Shown here: positions 35,946-47,789 of the stretch, one piece after another
How positions within the stretch are numbered: position 1 is the first letter of the stretch
Layout: each line of letters opens with the position of its first letter
From: Rhabdophis nuchalis
Taxonomy: Eukaryota; Chordata; Lepidosauria; Squamata; Natricidae
Direction: 5' to 3'
DNA: 64,000 nucleotides
Assembly (NCBI GenBank): GCA_039707465.1
Contig: CM077648.1
Span: 23,808,119-23,872,118, forward strand
Translations under genes and position numbers: made by a program
The notes under the pieces: model-generated
Told to the model about the DNA's origin: nothing
The model's input: only the letters and a program-made list of their open reading frames with translations
Databases searched by the model: none

Positions 35946-36411
35946 GAGCTAGAAAGCAGGTTTGTTTGGAAACCCCTCTTGCAATTTTTAAGGAATGCCT
36001 TTGGCAAGCAAGGGAAACAGGGGGATGGTGTGCCAAGCTTTGCAATTCCGTGGTGGCACAATTTGTTAAATCCAGACAGGTTGGGCATTCCAGCAAGCAG
36101 TTGGGCAGGACTGCAACCGCTTGTGAGAGAGTTTGTGGCTCAGCAGGGAAGGGGAGAAGCCAGCCTGGCATGTCTCCACCTGCCTGGACAAGGGCTTTGG
36201 CACTCAAAGAAGCATGGGCAGCACAGGACTCTCAGGCACCGCACCAAAGGAGCATGTTGCAGCATCTCTGTCATTGTCCGTAAGTGCGAACAACTGCTGT
36301 GATGCTGCAAAAGACATAACTTTGTGACCCGGTTGTAAGTACTTTGGGCAGGGATTTGTAACTTCGAATGATTGCTAAGTGAACTGTTGTAACCGGAGGA
36401 TTACCTGTAAA
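35946..36411. mobile_element. Probable Tc1/mariner-like element part, CAGGTAGTCC family
   Basis: It ends TTGTAACCGGAGGATTACCTGTA, close to the inverse of the start at 27768. The interior has AAGTGCGAACAACTG and GATTGCTAAGTGAACTG. The left part is unclassified and abuts the L2-like truncation point. Confidence 0.45.
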
Positions 36412-36953
36412 AGGTGACAAAAAGGATACAGGAAGGAAATGAATATAGATTGAAGAATGTCAATAGAAGTGTACATAAAGAGGACACAGGAACTGGTATG
36501 GAATAGATTTCATGAGTGGTTAGAGACAAGAAGTAGAAATTAGACGAAATTAGACGAAGAAAGATCATTGCTATGTATGAATTAAATATGAAGATGATTC
36601 ATAATTATAAATATGCCAACATAATCAACAGAAGTATAAATAAGCCAATGTAAAGAGAAATTTAGCTAAAACTGGTATATTAGTACTATTGTAACCAGTG
36701 TATGTATGTATGTATGTAAATATTTATGAATAAAATAATAATAACAATAAAAAGAAATGCATATTTCTAAACAATTGCTCTAAGGATCTGGGTAAATAAA
36801 CTTTTTTTTACAATGAAGAGATCTATAGTACCCTTAGTCTTGATTTCCAGGATGAACAATGAATAAATGAAATTCATTTAATATAGAAGACTGAAAAAAG
36901 AAATGTCCAGGCTACCCAACTCTAGATAGATTTTTCTTAAATTACAACCTTAC

Positions 36954-37150
36954 CTTTTATTAAGACAGCAGTAGATAATGGGATTATACATAGTAGAACT
37001 CATAGCGAGCCAAAATGTTGCTAGGTAGATCTGCTGAATGTATTTCCACCGATTCCAATTTTCATAGATTCCAGTAAGAATGAAGTAAATGTGATATGGC
37101 AACCAGCAGATGGCAAATGTCAATACAACTACAATCATCATTTTTACAAC
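36954..37150 (-). CDS. TACR3: TACR3 exon 4 (TM6, ECL3, TM7)
   Basis: 197-bp exon with acceptor TTGCTTCCAG (37151-37160) and donor AAAAG|GTAAGG at 36954/36953. It starts in phase 0 with VVKMM, continues through TM6 with the GPCR toggle motif FAICWLPYH, then extracellular loop 3 with [10 protein letters not shown]7 with [13 protein letters not shown] (the NPxxY motif) and ends CCLNK plus the first two bases of an arginine codon completed by exon 5. The NRWKYIQQ segment fits the neurokinin-3 receptor and not the TACR1 equivalent. All key residues for receptor switching are present. Confidence 0.96.
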
Positions 37151-37339
37151 CTGGAAGCAAACAGATGGGGGAAAAGAAAAGGATTTTCCTATTTTTTACA
37201 ACTCTGTAGTCTAAAAGTGCATTTTAATATTACCAACATTAGACACTAGGCTGCTATGGCTGGAATATTAAATTTATATAGATATTTAATAATTTGGAAA
37301 AACAAAACAGAATGATATAAAAGGAATTAATTTATTTTG

Positions 37340-38790
37340 GCGTTTTCCCCTTAGCTTTGCTCAGATAACAGAGTATTGTGATATGGATTTGAGCCTTCTC
37401 CACTTTACTTATGGCCTGAATGATTAAGTCTGACATATGGGTAGATAGCTGTTGTGCTTTAGAGGATAGCTGAATCCAATAACCATTGGTATAAAGTGAA
37501 TAAATAAAATACCAGCTTAACATGTGGCATCACAGATGACATTTCTTGGGAATATTCAGATAGATGGGAAATTCCAGGACTAATTCTATAAATGGCTTCA
37601 TAAATTATAACTAGCATTTTGAATAGTACCCAGAAGCCAACAAGCATAGCTTGTAAACAAGGTTAGATCGCAAGGCATGGATAACAAATGGGCATAATGT
37701 GATCCACTCATTATTTCCTAATCTGCTGTGTTCTGGATCACCTGCAGCTCTGAGTGGTCTTCAGTGGCACTATGGATGACTTGTAGTAGCCCAGTACTGA
37801 GATAGGTAGCTTAAGTTGACAGAAGGATTATGTTCTAGGAATGGGTGTAAGTGGTACATAAGATGGATCTTGTAAAGACTCTCCTGGCTACAGCTGCGGT
37901 CTACTTTGAACTGTGAGTTCAGGATGTCCCTCTAATTTCATATCAATTTCAAATTGGGATGCACAATCCCATCCAAGACCAAAGATTAAAAATCCCAAGA
38001 TCTAGGACCCTATATAACTACAGTTACTTGATCTTGCCACAATTGACTCTGAGCTTGTTTCTCCCCACCCAAATCCAAGTAGCCTTCAAATACTTGTTTC
38101 TGACATTGAAAGCATCACTTGGACAGCCTGGGATCAAGATGTATACTAGGTATCATGGTGTACTGATATGTTAGATTATAAACCAATGGATGACTCAGCC
38201 ATGGCTTTTATCTAAATGTTAAATGGGAGAGCAGAGGGCATTGAGCTCCAAGGCAGTCCATTAGTGCAACGTCTATCCCCATCAACATTTACTGGAACTG
38301 GCCCCAGAAGAAGGAAAACCACTGTAAGAGAGTGCCATCTATGTCAAAACTGAACAGCCTTCTCTCAACAGATGGAGAGGGATATGACATCATCAATCTC
38401 ATCTATCTATTTCAACAGTTCCAAGAAGGCTCCATACCCATGTGCATCACTCAGGTGACCCTGAGGACACAGATAAACCTCTTGGAGACCTTAATCACTC
38501 ACTAAAATAATGCAATTGACCATCAGTCTATAAGGAGTATAAATCCTTCCATTCTCCACCATCCAGTCAGAGCTGAAGAAGCTTCTTGGATGAGAAGCAA
38601 AATAACCTCAAAGAAAAACCTGAAAGTCCAATTGCCTCTTGAAAAAAAGCACCTTTGGAACAACCATGACCTGGATGACTGAGAATCTCCATAGACATTG
38701 AGCACAAGGATAGATGCACCATTCCCATCTGTATTTAAAAGAATAATCAAAGAGTGATCAATGCCATTTTGACATGACATTCTGACTTAA
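37340..38790. repeat. Old, diverged interspersed repeats in TACR3 intron 3
   Basis: Low-confidence call. TAAATTATAACTAGCATTTTG, then TGGATCACCTGCAGCTCTGA and TAGTAGCCCAGTACTGAGAT resemble antisense 3' parts of ancient L2/L3-type LINEs. From 38560 the words CTGAAGAAGCTTCTTGGATG and CCATGACCTGGATGACTGAG form a separate unit with a ribozyme-like stem. Boundaries are not visible. Confidence 0.35.
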
Positions 38791-40507
38791 AACCCAACTG
38801 AAGTGTGTCCAAATCATAATATATAAGTAACATGTATAAATAACATATCACCTATTCTTAAAAGAAGCCTTGAAACTTCTACATTGATTACTATTGTTTT
38901 AAATATTAAAAATTAGAGAAATAATATCAATATATACAATTTCCCAAATGCCAAACTTATGCAAAGGTGAATCCTCTGTGGTGAATCCTCTTTATGATGA
39001 AATAGAAATATTCATCTTAGAATCAACTTTTATTTTGTTAGTGTTCCACTTCAAAACTCTATCTTCTTCATCTTTAAACTTCATGGCATTCCAGGGTCAT
39101 GCCTAGGTGGCCCATAGAGTACTGTTTTCTTATAAAAATTTTCACCTGTCTTAATTTTCAGAAGTGTTTACTTTTCTGACTACATTATGGCATCTTTATT
39201 GAACAGAATGGTGCTGAAAATGATTTCTGGGCATAAATCATAGCATAATTTCCAAGGTAAATTACATCTCTACACTCCATTACTCCTTGTCCCAAGAGGA
39301 AACATCATTCTGTGCACATAACTGGAAGAATTACAGCTTCATTCATCAAAATGAGAAAGCCTTTGGTGATCAGTCAAATTGATTCAATAGCTCTGTAAAA
39401 TGCTTCCTCTGCTCTGTTTCATAAGAAACAGGGCAATGGTTTTCAACTGAACATTCAGATATTTCAATTTGAAGCACAAAGTATGTAAATATATATTTCT
39501 CTACGCATAGATTTGTTTTTCTGACAAGATTGTTCAAATCGCCACTCAGTCTTCAAGGTCACAGAGCAACCATTTTGGGCCAATCAGTATATCATTCCCT
39601 AATCTATTTTGTGAAGCTGTGGTAATGACGGCTATGGCAAGATTAAATTGACGAGAAGACAGAAAGTAAAATAGGAATGAAAGCTGTTCAAAAGATAACA
39701 TTTCCCCTATGGTGGCATCCTGTACTCTGCATTAAAAATATGGTTTATTATTATTTTTCTGAATAAGCAAAGGATGTTATGGGGCTGGCTCACAATTTGC
39801 CCCGCATAAACTTTATGAGAATGATTACCGTAAAGAATAAAATCTGAAGCAAACTTGAATAATAGTCTTCATTGCAAACACAGACAAGGGAGTTCAGAGA
39901 ATGGATTTGGCACAGCAGGCTCTGATTCAAAGCCATCTGAGGCTGTAGAGAAGTATGAACAGGACTCCTTTACATGAAAAGATTTTGCATGGAATCCCAC
40001 TTAACTCAGTATTTCTGCTCATATTTAGGAGTTTATTCACATATTTTATTATGTGCATAATGCACATTTTTCAGTTGTCTGCTGTGTGGCCTGCAGCTCC
40101 CTCACACAATCTTTATTCCTCAAACACACATTTTTACTGTGTCAATGACCATATGTTGGGAAAGGCCCATTGCAAAAGGGATCACTAAACCAAAAAGATT
40201 AAAATAAATGAATAGAAAATGAATGAATGATGAATAATTAAATATTGCAATGACTTTATTTGTGAAGGGGTTCTTTTTTTTTTTTTTTACTTTCCCGCCA
40301 ACAATGCTTCTTTCATAACATGTCCATAGATATGCAAATGTGCTTCATGAATGGAAGAGATAACAAAGAGGAAAGTAAGCATCAATGTGATGGGTTTGCT
40401 GCTAGTGGGAAAAGAATGTGGGGGAAGAAAAGGATGTTGGGCAGGCTTCAAGCTGTTCACATAAAGGATACTCTGCAGAACTTTTTATCTCTTCTAAGGA
40501 AGACAAG
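38791..40507. other. TACR3 intron 3 sequence, nothing recognised
   Basis: No recognisable coding, RNA or repeat structure was seen apart from short A/T-rich runs such as the T tract near 40272. Confidence 0.55.
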
Positions 40508-41237
40508 AGGGACACAGTGGCTCAGAGGCTAAGATTGCTGAGCTCCTCAATCAGCAGTTCAGTGATTCGAATCGCTAGCGCTGCGTAACAGAGTGAGCTC
40601 CCATTACTTGTCCCAGCTTCTGCCAACCCTGCAGTTTGAAAGCATGTAAAAATACAAGTAGAAAAATAGGAACAACCTTTGGTGGGAAGGTAACAGGGTT
40701 CCGTGCACCTTTGGCATTTAGTCATGCCAGCCACATGATCATGGAGACGTCTTCGGACAGCTCTGGCTCTTTGGCTTTGAAATGGAGATGACTATCACCC
40801 TATAGCAGTGATGGCTAACCTTTTTTGGCTCGCGTGCCAAAAGCGGGGTGAGTGCAGGGGGGTCATGCATGGGCGTGCCACACCCATAATGCTATGTGCG
40901 TAACCCCCTGCTTTTGGCGTGTTTTTTTTTTGCCGTCCCCAGGCTCCAGAGGCTTTCTAGGAACCTGGGGAGGGTGAAAACAGCCCCCCCCATCTTCAGA
41001 GGCTTCAGGAGCTTCCCTGAAGCCTCCAGAGGGTGAAAAACACCCTCAAAAGAAGGCCTAAATCAGCTGGCCAGCACACACATGCATGCTGGAGTTGACA
41101 CGGCAACGCTTTGCGTGCCCTAAGAAATGGTTCTGCGTGCCACCTGTGGCACCCGTGCCATAGGTTCGCCATCACTGCCCTATAGAGTCGGGAACAATTA
41201 GCAGATATGTGCAAGGGGAACCTTTACCTTTACCTTA
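40508..41237 (+). mobile_element. tRNA-derived SINE split by a hAT-like element
   Basis: GGGACACAGTGGCTCAGAGG (A box) and GTGATTCGAATCGC (B box) are followed by CTAGCGCTGCGTAAC, GGTGGGAAGGTAACAG, CGTCTTCGGACAGCTCTGGC and, after the hAT-like insertion, GAGTCGGGAACAATTAGC and AACCTTTACCTTTACC. A minus-strand copy is at 49648-49905. Confidence 0.85.
40806..41177. mobile_element. hAT-like element (CAGTGATGGC family) with perfect TSD
   Basis: 372 bp from CAGTGATGGCTAACC to GGTTCGCCATCACTG. CCCTATAG lies at 40798-40805 and 41178-41185. The termini resemble the OposCharlie-type hAT ends I remember, but I cannot confirm the name. Confidence 0.95.
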
Positions 41238-41455
41238 CTGCAGGCTACTTCTGCTGACTGCCAACTGCCTGCAATTTGTCAGTTCAAATCTCACCAGGCT
41301 CAAGGTTGACTCACCCTTCCATCCTTCCGAGGTGATTAAAATGAGAATCCAGATTGTTGGGGGCAATAGGCTGACTCTATAAACTGCTTAGAGAGGCCGG
41401 TAAAAGCACTGTGAAGTGGTATATAAGTGCTAGTGCTAGTGCTATTTCACTCCAA
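41238..41455 (+). mobile_element. Squamate SINE, same family as 12484-12712
   Basis: ACTGCAGGCTACTTCTGCTG, GTTCAAATCTCACC (B-box-like), CCTTCCGAGGTGATTAAAAT, AAACTGCTTAGAGAGG and a tail with TATATAAGTGCTAGTGC. Confidence 0.85.
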
Positions 41456-41757
41456 GCTGCTTCTGAGTGTGCTTTCCTGAAACCTTTGTTGAAACATCAC
41501 CTTGAAAATTTATGATAATTAGTCTAACTTTATTTCCTCTTTAGATTGGACTAAAAAAATGAAAATGTATTCTTCCTACAATTCTAACCTGCCAATCTGC
41601 AGGTAATAATCAGCATACTTGGGCATGATGACCATGTTTTGGTGAAAAATGTGACAGTGGATTAAAAAAAACTTTTCAGTCAGGGATTCTTGAAAAATGA
41701 ATTAGTCAGAAATTAAGGAATACAAAATTGTGTATTTATATGTGGAACTCTCTAGGT

Positions 41758-42803
41758 CCGTGATGGTGAACCTATGGCATGCACGCGGAGCCATTTGTTA
41801 GGGCATGCGAGGTGTTGCCCTGTCAGCTCCAGCACGTATGCACATGCTGGCCAGCTGAATTCGGCCTTCATTTTTGGCCATTTTTGGTCCTCCGTAGGCT
41901 TCCCTGAAGCCTCCAGAGGGCGAAAAACAACCCAACACACAAACTGGAAGTTCAGGAATTGTTAGCAACTCTGGGTTCAGAACCAGTGTTACAACTCTGG
42001 TCCCGTAACCAGTGTTAGGGGTAACAAACACCCCTGTTTGAAAATGAATGCAGAATAGTGTAATACGCCGCACAGTAAAGAGATAAGTTGCTTTAACCAC
42101 ACACAAACTCTAAAACAGTCATAGTAAGAAAATAAATAGTCTTTACTTTGTAGCAACTAAAATACTTCTTCCGACCAGAGATTGTAACTTCTCAAACAAT
42201 AACAGTGCTTCACCAAACACAAAGTTATCTTACAGTGATGCAAAACAAATACTTTTTCTCTCTTCAGCTTCAACTCCTCCAGCGGCAATCAGTAAACACA
42301 GGACTTAGTGGTCGAACAAGGGAACGGACTGTGTTCCTGAGCTCCCTTTATGGTAGAGCTGAGAAGCACAGCCAATCAGAATTTAACACAGTTCTTAACT
42401 CCTTAAGAACATAGGCTCATATATATTGTCAACCCAATATAAGGCTGAATATCCTAACAGGAATGGACTTCCATTTTGAGTGTTGGGCTGTTTTTCTCCC
42501 TTCATAGGCTTCAGGGAAGCCTCCTGAAGCCTCCGGAGAGCAAAAAAAGGCCCTACGGGCAAACTGGAAATCCGTTCCTGAACTTCTGGTTTACCTGTAG
42601 TGCTGTTTTTCGCCCTTCCCAGGATCCTAGAATGCCTCTGGAGCCTTGGGAGGATGAAAAACAGGTCCATTGCAGGCCAAAAGTGGGGGAAGAGGGCGGG
42701 GTCTGTGCTCACATAGTATTATGGGTGTGGCCACGCCCATGCATGATCCCCTTGCACTCCCCTTGCTTTTGCCCCACGATGGGAAAAAGGTTAGCCATCA
42801 CTG
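41758..42803. mobile_element. hAT-like element (CAGTGATGGC family) split by a solo LTR
   Basis: From CCGTGATGGTGAACC to GGTTAGCCATCACTG. CTCTAGGT lies at 41750-41757 and 42804-42811. Without the LTR and its TSD copy it is about 541 bp. Confidence 0.92.
41960..42459. mobile_element. Solo LTR nested in a hAT-like element, 5-bp TSD
   Basis: 500 bp from TGTTAGCAACTCTGGG to GAATATCCTAACA. GGAAT lies at 41955-41959 and 42460-42464. It is the same family as 19730-20182, with about 50 extra bases at the left containing an inner TGTTAGGGG start. Confidence 0.9.
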
Positions 42804-42811
42804 CTCTAGGT

Positions 42812-43870
42812 AAAGAAACATTATTAAGATATTATCAGAGGCTCTCGTTCCCTGAACAAACTCATTTCCTTATCAATTCCTATTTCTTAACAAGATCTGT
42901 TTATGGGAACTATTGTATTGCCTCAACATGGGATTTATCTATTTTGTATGCTGATTAGGAAGTTTTTACATTGTGAAGCAATAGGCAGGAGAGGATTGTC
43001 TACTTTCTATTCATCAGCATTTATCTCTTATAAATGATCACCTTCCCATCGGTCTTAAATTTTTCTTTCCAGTGCAAAGTCAGATTAGACGGCCTGAAAG
43101 AGTCAGTGAGTATATCTGGAGGACAGCAGTGGTGATCAGATATTTGTTAATACTTAATTCTTCTGCGCCATGATAAGGTACATCTGTACCATCTTTTGTC
43201 TTATTTTATGATGACATTTATTTGGCAATGTGGAACTGCCCACTGCGAGACATTTATCAGTTGCCAAAGAATATTGCAGAATGCTGCTGCATATTTGAAA
43301 TATTGCCAGTATGGATTCTACAAGATAGATTCATTTTTTCCCCTTTGCAGATGTGATTCATCACTGAAAACTGTGCTGATCTGACACACGTCCATCATTT
43401 ATTTGGAATATTAGCTGGAACTGAATGGATAGAGCATTTAGGAAATATATTCTCTTCCGTTGACATTAGGGAAGTGTGTCAGTGTGGAAATATATCTGCA
43501 TCATCATGCTTGAAAACAATTAAGTACTAAGTTACACATCAATGGCACATTGCCTCATTAAGTGTATAAATAAATCATAGATTAAATGCTGGAAATTTAA
43601 TACATTGTTCTTTTGTTTGCATTTACAGATATCAGCATAATACAAGGAAATGATGTGCAAGGAGTGTGGAATGAAGGAATTAACAAGATTAATTTGAATT
43701 AGAGATGAGAATGACAATGCAGATTACTTGGAATGAGAAATATAGAGGGTAATTCATAAATATATAGAACTGAGTCCTGATCTTGGGGAAAGATAGGAGC
43801 ATAATCAATTCTTTCCAGGCATCTCCTCCACTGAGACTGATGGAAATAAAAGCAGCACAAATAACTAAAC
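42812..43870. other. TACR3 intron 3 sequence, nothing recognised
   Basis: No recognisable coding or repeat structure was seen. Confidence 0.55.
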
Positions 43871-43878
43871 ATATAGCA

Positions 43879-44236
43879 CCATGATGGCAAACCTGTGGCA
43901 CGCGGAACCATTTCTTAGGGCACGCGAGGCGTTGCCCTGTCAGCTTCAGCGCGCTTGTGTGCGCTGGCCAGTTGATTTAGGCCTTCTTTTGAGGCCGTTT
44001 TTCGCCTTCTGGAGGTTTCAGGGAAGCTCCTGAACCCTCTGGAGGTGGGGGGAGGAGGCTGTTTCCACCCTCCCCAGGCTCCTAGAAAGCCTCTGGAGCC
44101 TGGGGAGGGCAAAAAAAAAAGCGTGCCAAAAGCAGGGGGTCACGCACATAGCATTATGGGTGTGGCACACCCATACTTGACCCCCCTGCGCTCCCTCCGC
44201 TTTTGGCACACGAGCCATAAAGGTTAGCCATCACTG
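43879..44236. mobile_element. hAT-like element (CAGTGATGGC family) with perfect TSD
   Basis: From CCATGATGGCAAACC to GGTTAGCCATCACTG. ATATAGCA lies at 43871-43878 and 44237-44244. Confidence 0.95.
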
Positions 44237-44519
44237 ATATAGCATCTGGCAGGCTGAGCTTCCACAATTAGGTGAAAAAAACAACTTTGGCCATAGATAT
44301 TATTACTGAAACAGAATGAATGTTCTTATAGATAGAAGCTGAAAATTCACTTACTATTCCAAAGATAATGAGCATTATTGGAAGACATTTCCTTGCCCTA
44401 TTTCTCTTATTATTTATTTATTTATTACTAGCTATACCCGGCCACGCGTTGCTGTGGCCCAGTCTGGTTAAATGGCCAACCAATCTGTGTGTAGATCTAC
44501 ACCTGCACACACACACAAC

Positions 44520-45405
44520 CACCATATAAGCCCCAACCTACCTACCTACCTACTGTATTTCTCCCTCTCTATCTATCTATCTTTCTACCTACCTACCTAC
44601 TGTATTTCTTTCTTTCTCCCTCTACCTACCTACCTACCTACTGTATTTCCCCCTCTCTATCCCTCTACCTACCTACCTACTGTATTTCTCCCTCTTTCTC
44701 TATTCCTCTACCTACCTACCGTATTTCTCGCTATCTATCTATACACCTACCTACCTACCTATGGTATTTCTCCCTCTCTGTCTATCCCTCTACTTACCTA
44801 CCTATTGTATTTCTTGCTTTCTCCCTCTACCTACCTACCTACCTACCTATTGTATTTCTCCCTCTCTATATATCCCTCTACCTACCTACCTACCGTATTT
44901 CTCGCTATCTATCTATACACCTACCTACCTACCTATGGTATTTCTCCCTCTCTGCCTATCCCTCTACTTACCTACCTATTGTATTTCTTGCTTTCTCCCT
45001 CTACCTACCTACCTACCTACCTACCTACCTACCTACCTACCTACTTACCTACCTACCTACTGTATTTCTCCCTCTCTATCTATCCCCCTATCTACCTACC
45101 TGCCTACCTACTGTATTTCTCCCTCTCTGTCTATCCCTCTACCTACCTACTGTTTTTTTATTTCTCCCTCTATCTACCTACCTACCTACTGTATTTCCCC
45201 CTCTCTATCCCTCTACCTACCTGCCTACCTACCGTATTTCTCACTATCTATCTATACACCTACCTACCTACAGTATTTCTCCCTGTCTATCCCTCTACTT
45301 ACCTACCTATTGTATTTCTTGCTTTCTCCCTCTACCTACCTACCTACCTACTGTATTTCTCCCTCTCTATCTATCCCTCTACCTACCTATCTACTGTATT
45401 TCTCC

Positions 45406-45466
<61 letters not shown>

Positions 45467-45602
45467 CATCCACCCACCCACCCACCCACCCACCCACCCA
45501 CCCACCCACCCACCCACCCACCTACCTACTATATTTCTTCCTGTCTCCCTCTACCTACCTACCTACCTACCTACCTACCTACCTACCTACCTACCTACTG
45601 TC

Positions 45603-45685
<83 letters not shown>

Positions 45686-45702
45686 CTTTCTTTCTTTCTT
45701 TG

Positions 45703-45758
<56 letters not shown>

Positions 45759-45866
45759 ATCTATCCATTCATCCACCCACCCACCCACCCACCCACCCGC
45801 CCGCCCACCTACCTACCTACCTACCTACCTACCTACCTACCTACCTTATTTCTCCCTCTCTATCTA
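44520..45866 (-). repeat. Minisatellite: (CCTA)n, TGTATTTCTCCCTCTC units, (CTAT)n, (CCAC)n, (TTTC)n
   Basis: About 23 units marked by TATTTCTCCCTC-type words are spread through the element, the last at about 46549. A block at about 44718-44892 repeats at about 44893, giving a 175-bp higher-order unit. Pure runs of CTAT, CCAC, CCTA and TTTC follow at 45400-45840. The long open frames here are translations of the repeat. Confidence 0.95.
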
Positions 45867-45868
45867 TC

Positions 45869-46548
45869 CCTTGGGGGTCATCTAGTCCAACTCCCTGCTA
45901 GGCAGGAAGCCCTATACCCATGATGGCGAACCTATGGCACGGGTGCCACAGGTGGCACACGGAACCATTTTTAAGGGCACGCAAGGCATTGCCCTGTCAG
46001 CTTCAGTTTGTATGTGTGCCCTGGCCAGCTGATTTAGGCCTTCTTTTGAGGCCATTTTTTGCCCTCTGGAGGTGGGGGAAGGCTGTTTTCACCCTCCCCA
46101 GGCTCCTATACACACTCTGGAGCCTGGGGATGACGTAAAAAGCATGCCAAATTCAGGGGGTCATGCACATAGCATTATGGATGTGGCACACCTGTGCACA
46201 TCGCCCCTGAACTCCCCCTGCTATTGGCACGTGAGCCAAAAAAGGTTAGCCATCACTGCCCTATACCATTTCAGACTAATGGCTATCCAACATCTTCTTG
46301 AAGACTTCCAGTGTTGGGGCATTCACAACTTCTGGAGGCAAGCTGTTCCACTGATTAATTGTTCTAACTGTCAGGAAATTTCTCCTCAGTTCTAAGTTGC
46401 TTCTCTCCTTGATTAGTTTCCAGCCATTGCTTCTTGTTCTGCCCTCAGGTGCTTTGGAGAATAGTTTGACTCCCTCTTCTTTGTGGCAACCTCTGAGATA
46501 TTGGAAGGCTGCTATCCTGTCTCCCCTAGTCCCTCTTTTATTAAACTG
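45869..46548 (-). pseudogene. CR1 LINE 3' end inside the Helitron-like element, split by a hAT-like element
   Basis: The plus strand reads GGTCATCTAGTCCAACTCCC, then after the insertion CCATTTCAGACTAATGGC, TTAATTGTTCTAACTGTCAG and GTCCCTCTTTTATTAAACTG. This is antisense CR1 3' sequence and lies within the minisatellite. Confidence 0.85.
45918..46258. mobile_element. hAT-like element (CAGTGATGGC family) with perfect TSD
   Basis: From CCATGATGGCGAACC to GGTTAGCCATCACTG. CCCTATAC lies at 45910-45917 and 46259-46266 in the CR1 target. Confidence 0.95.
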
Positions 46549-46599
46549 TATTTCTCCCTGTCTCTCTATTCCCCTATCTACCTACCTACTGTAATACAA

Positions 46600-46970
46600 T
46601 AATACAATAGCAGAGTTGGAAGGGACCTTGGAGGTCATCTAGTCCAACCCCGCTGCTCAAGCAGGAGACCCTATATACCATGTCAGACAAATGGTTTTCC
46701 AGTCTCTTCTTAAAAACACATCCAGTGTTGGGCCACCCATAACTTCTGGTGGCAAGCTATTCCACTGGTTAATTGTTCTAACTGTCAGGAAATTTCTCCT
46801 CAGTTCTAAGTTGCTTCTCTCCTTGATTAGTTTCCAGCCATTACTTCTTGTTCTGCCCTCAGGTGCCTTGGAGAATAGCTTGACTCCCTCTTCTTTGGGG
46901 CAACCCCTGAGATATCGGAAGGCTGCTATCATGTCTCCCCTAGTCCCTCTTTTATTAAACTGTATTTGCT
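46600..46970 (-). pseudogene. Second CR1 LINE 3' end inside the Helitron-like element
   Basis: The minus strand encodes LIKERSNLELRRNFLT and NQWNSLPPEVMGG, the C-terminal end of CR1 ORF2. The 3' tail reads on the plus strand AATAGCAGAGTTGGAAGGGA. Confidence 0.88.
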
Positions 46971-47789
46971 GTCAGATGGGTGATTCTTTGTTAACAGTTT
47001 GATTCAGTTCGTATTCAACAGTTTAAAGCAGCTGCCTGCCTCCATGTTTTTACTTCAGAGAACAGTCTTGAGCAATATTTCTCCCCCCCCTCTCTGGGCC
47101 ACCTGGGAGTTTGCTATCCCAGTGCCTTTTTGGCCCCAAGAGGCCGCCATATGAGGCCTCTTCCAACACTGACAGTTGAAAAGCAGCCTGATGGGCGTGG
47201 CTACAGGGAAGTTAAAACACATTTCAGTGGGTACATTTCTTTGTGTGTAATTTGCACATGACACACGCGTGCTAGGCACAAAATGAGTAGCTATTCTATT
47301 ATCGGAAGTCCTTAGCTACATTGTGTGAACGTTTGGTGTAAATCGGCCCAGTAGTTTTTGAGATTAGTGGATTCGTACAAACTATTTTACATTTTTATTT
47401 ATATAGATATGTATTATATTTATGTATTATATTTATGTATTATATGTATTCATTTATTATTATTATTTATTATTATGCTCATTTTACCATAGGGTAATTC
47501 TGGGCGGCTTACAGTTACATCTTAGTTAAAATAAAAATGTTAAAATCAAACCTTAAAGCTAAAGACCCATGGGGAGGGTGGAGTGGGGGGGAAAGTGGGA
47601 TCAACCACCTCCATTGTGCTGTTTCCTCACTGGGGCGCAGCCAAATCTCTATGCCCTTACAAAAACCTAGGAGGATTGGAGTTAGGGTCCTTCTGGACCC
47701 TGTTACCCAGAATAATTGAGCTGACGGGATCCACAGCATGTCTCCTTGGCTGACGTAAGTGGTACGGGCCAATTCCAATGGGGTGAGAT

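Larger units (their letters stand above)
44428..47407 (-). mobile_element. Non-autonomous Helitron-like element, minisatellite-expanded
   Basis: Read on the minus strand it starts A|TCTATATAAATAAAAATGTA (47407) and ends with a perfect 6-bp stem GGCCAC/GTGGCC (44440-44459), then CTAG|T (44431-44428). It shares the 5' segment CCACTAATCTCAAAAACTAC, the GGCTGCTTTTCAACT word and the 3' end with the copy at 10691-11581. Its length is due to a 1.4-kb minisatellite and to later CR1 and hAT-like insertions. It lies in TACR3 intron 3 in the gene's own orientation. Confidence 0.82.

Noticed and set aside
35838..36302. 154-residue plus-strand frame
   Set aside because: It is antisense to an L2-like fragment and continues into another repeat.
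40508..40600. tRNA gene suggested by A- and B-box sequences
   Set aside because: The boxes belong to a tRNA-derived SINE; the flanking SINE body is repeated at 49648-49905 and no cloverleaf closes.
45470..45866. Regular tandem units resembling a CRISPR array
   Set aside because: The units are 4 bp without unique spacers, and the context is a vertebrate intron.
44472..45923. 483-residue open frame rich in YLPTYLPT and LSLSF
   Set aside because: It is the translation of CCTA, CTAT and TTTC tetranucleotide arrays that lack stops. A second frame over the same bases is equally open.
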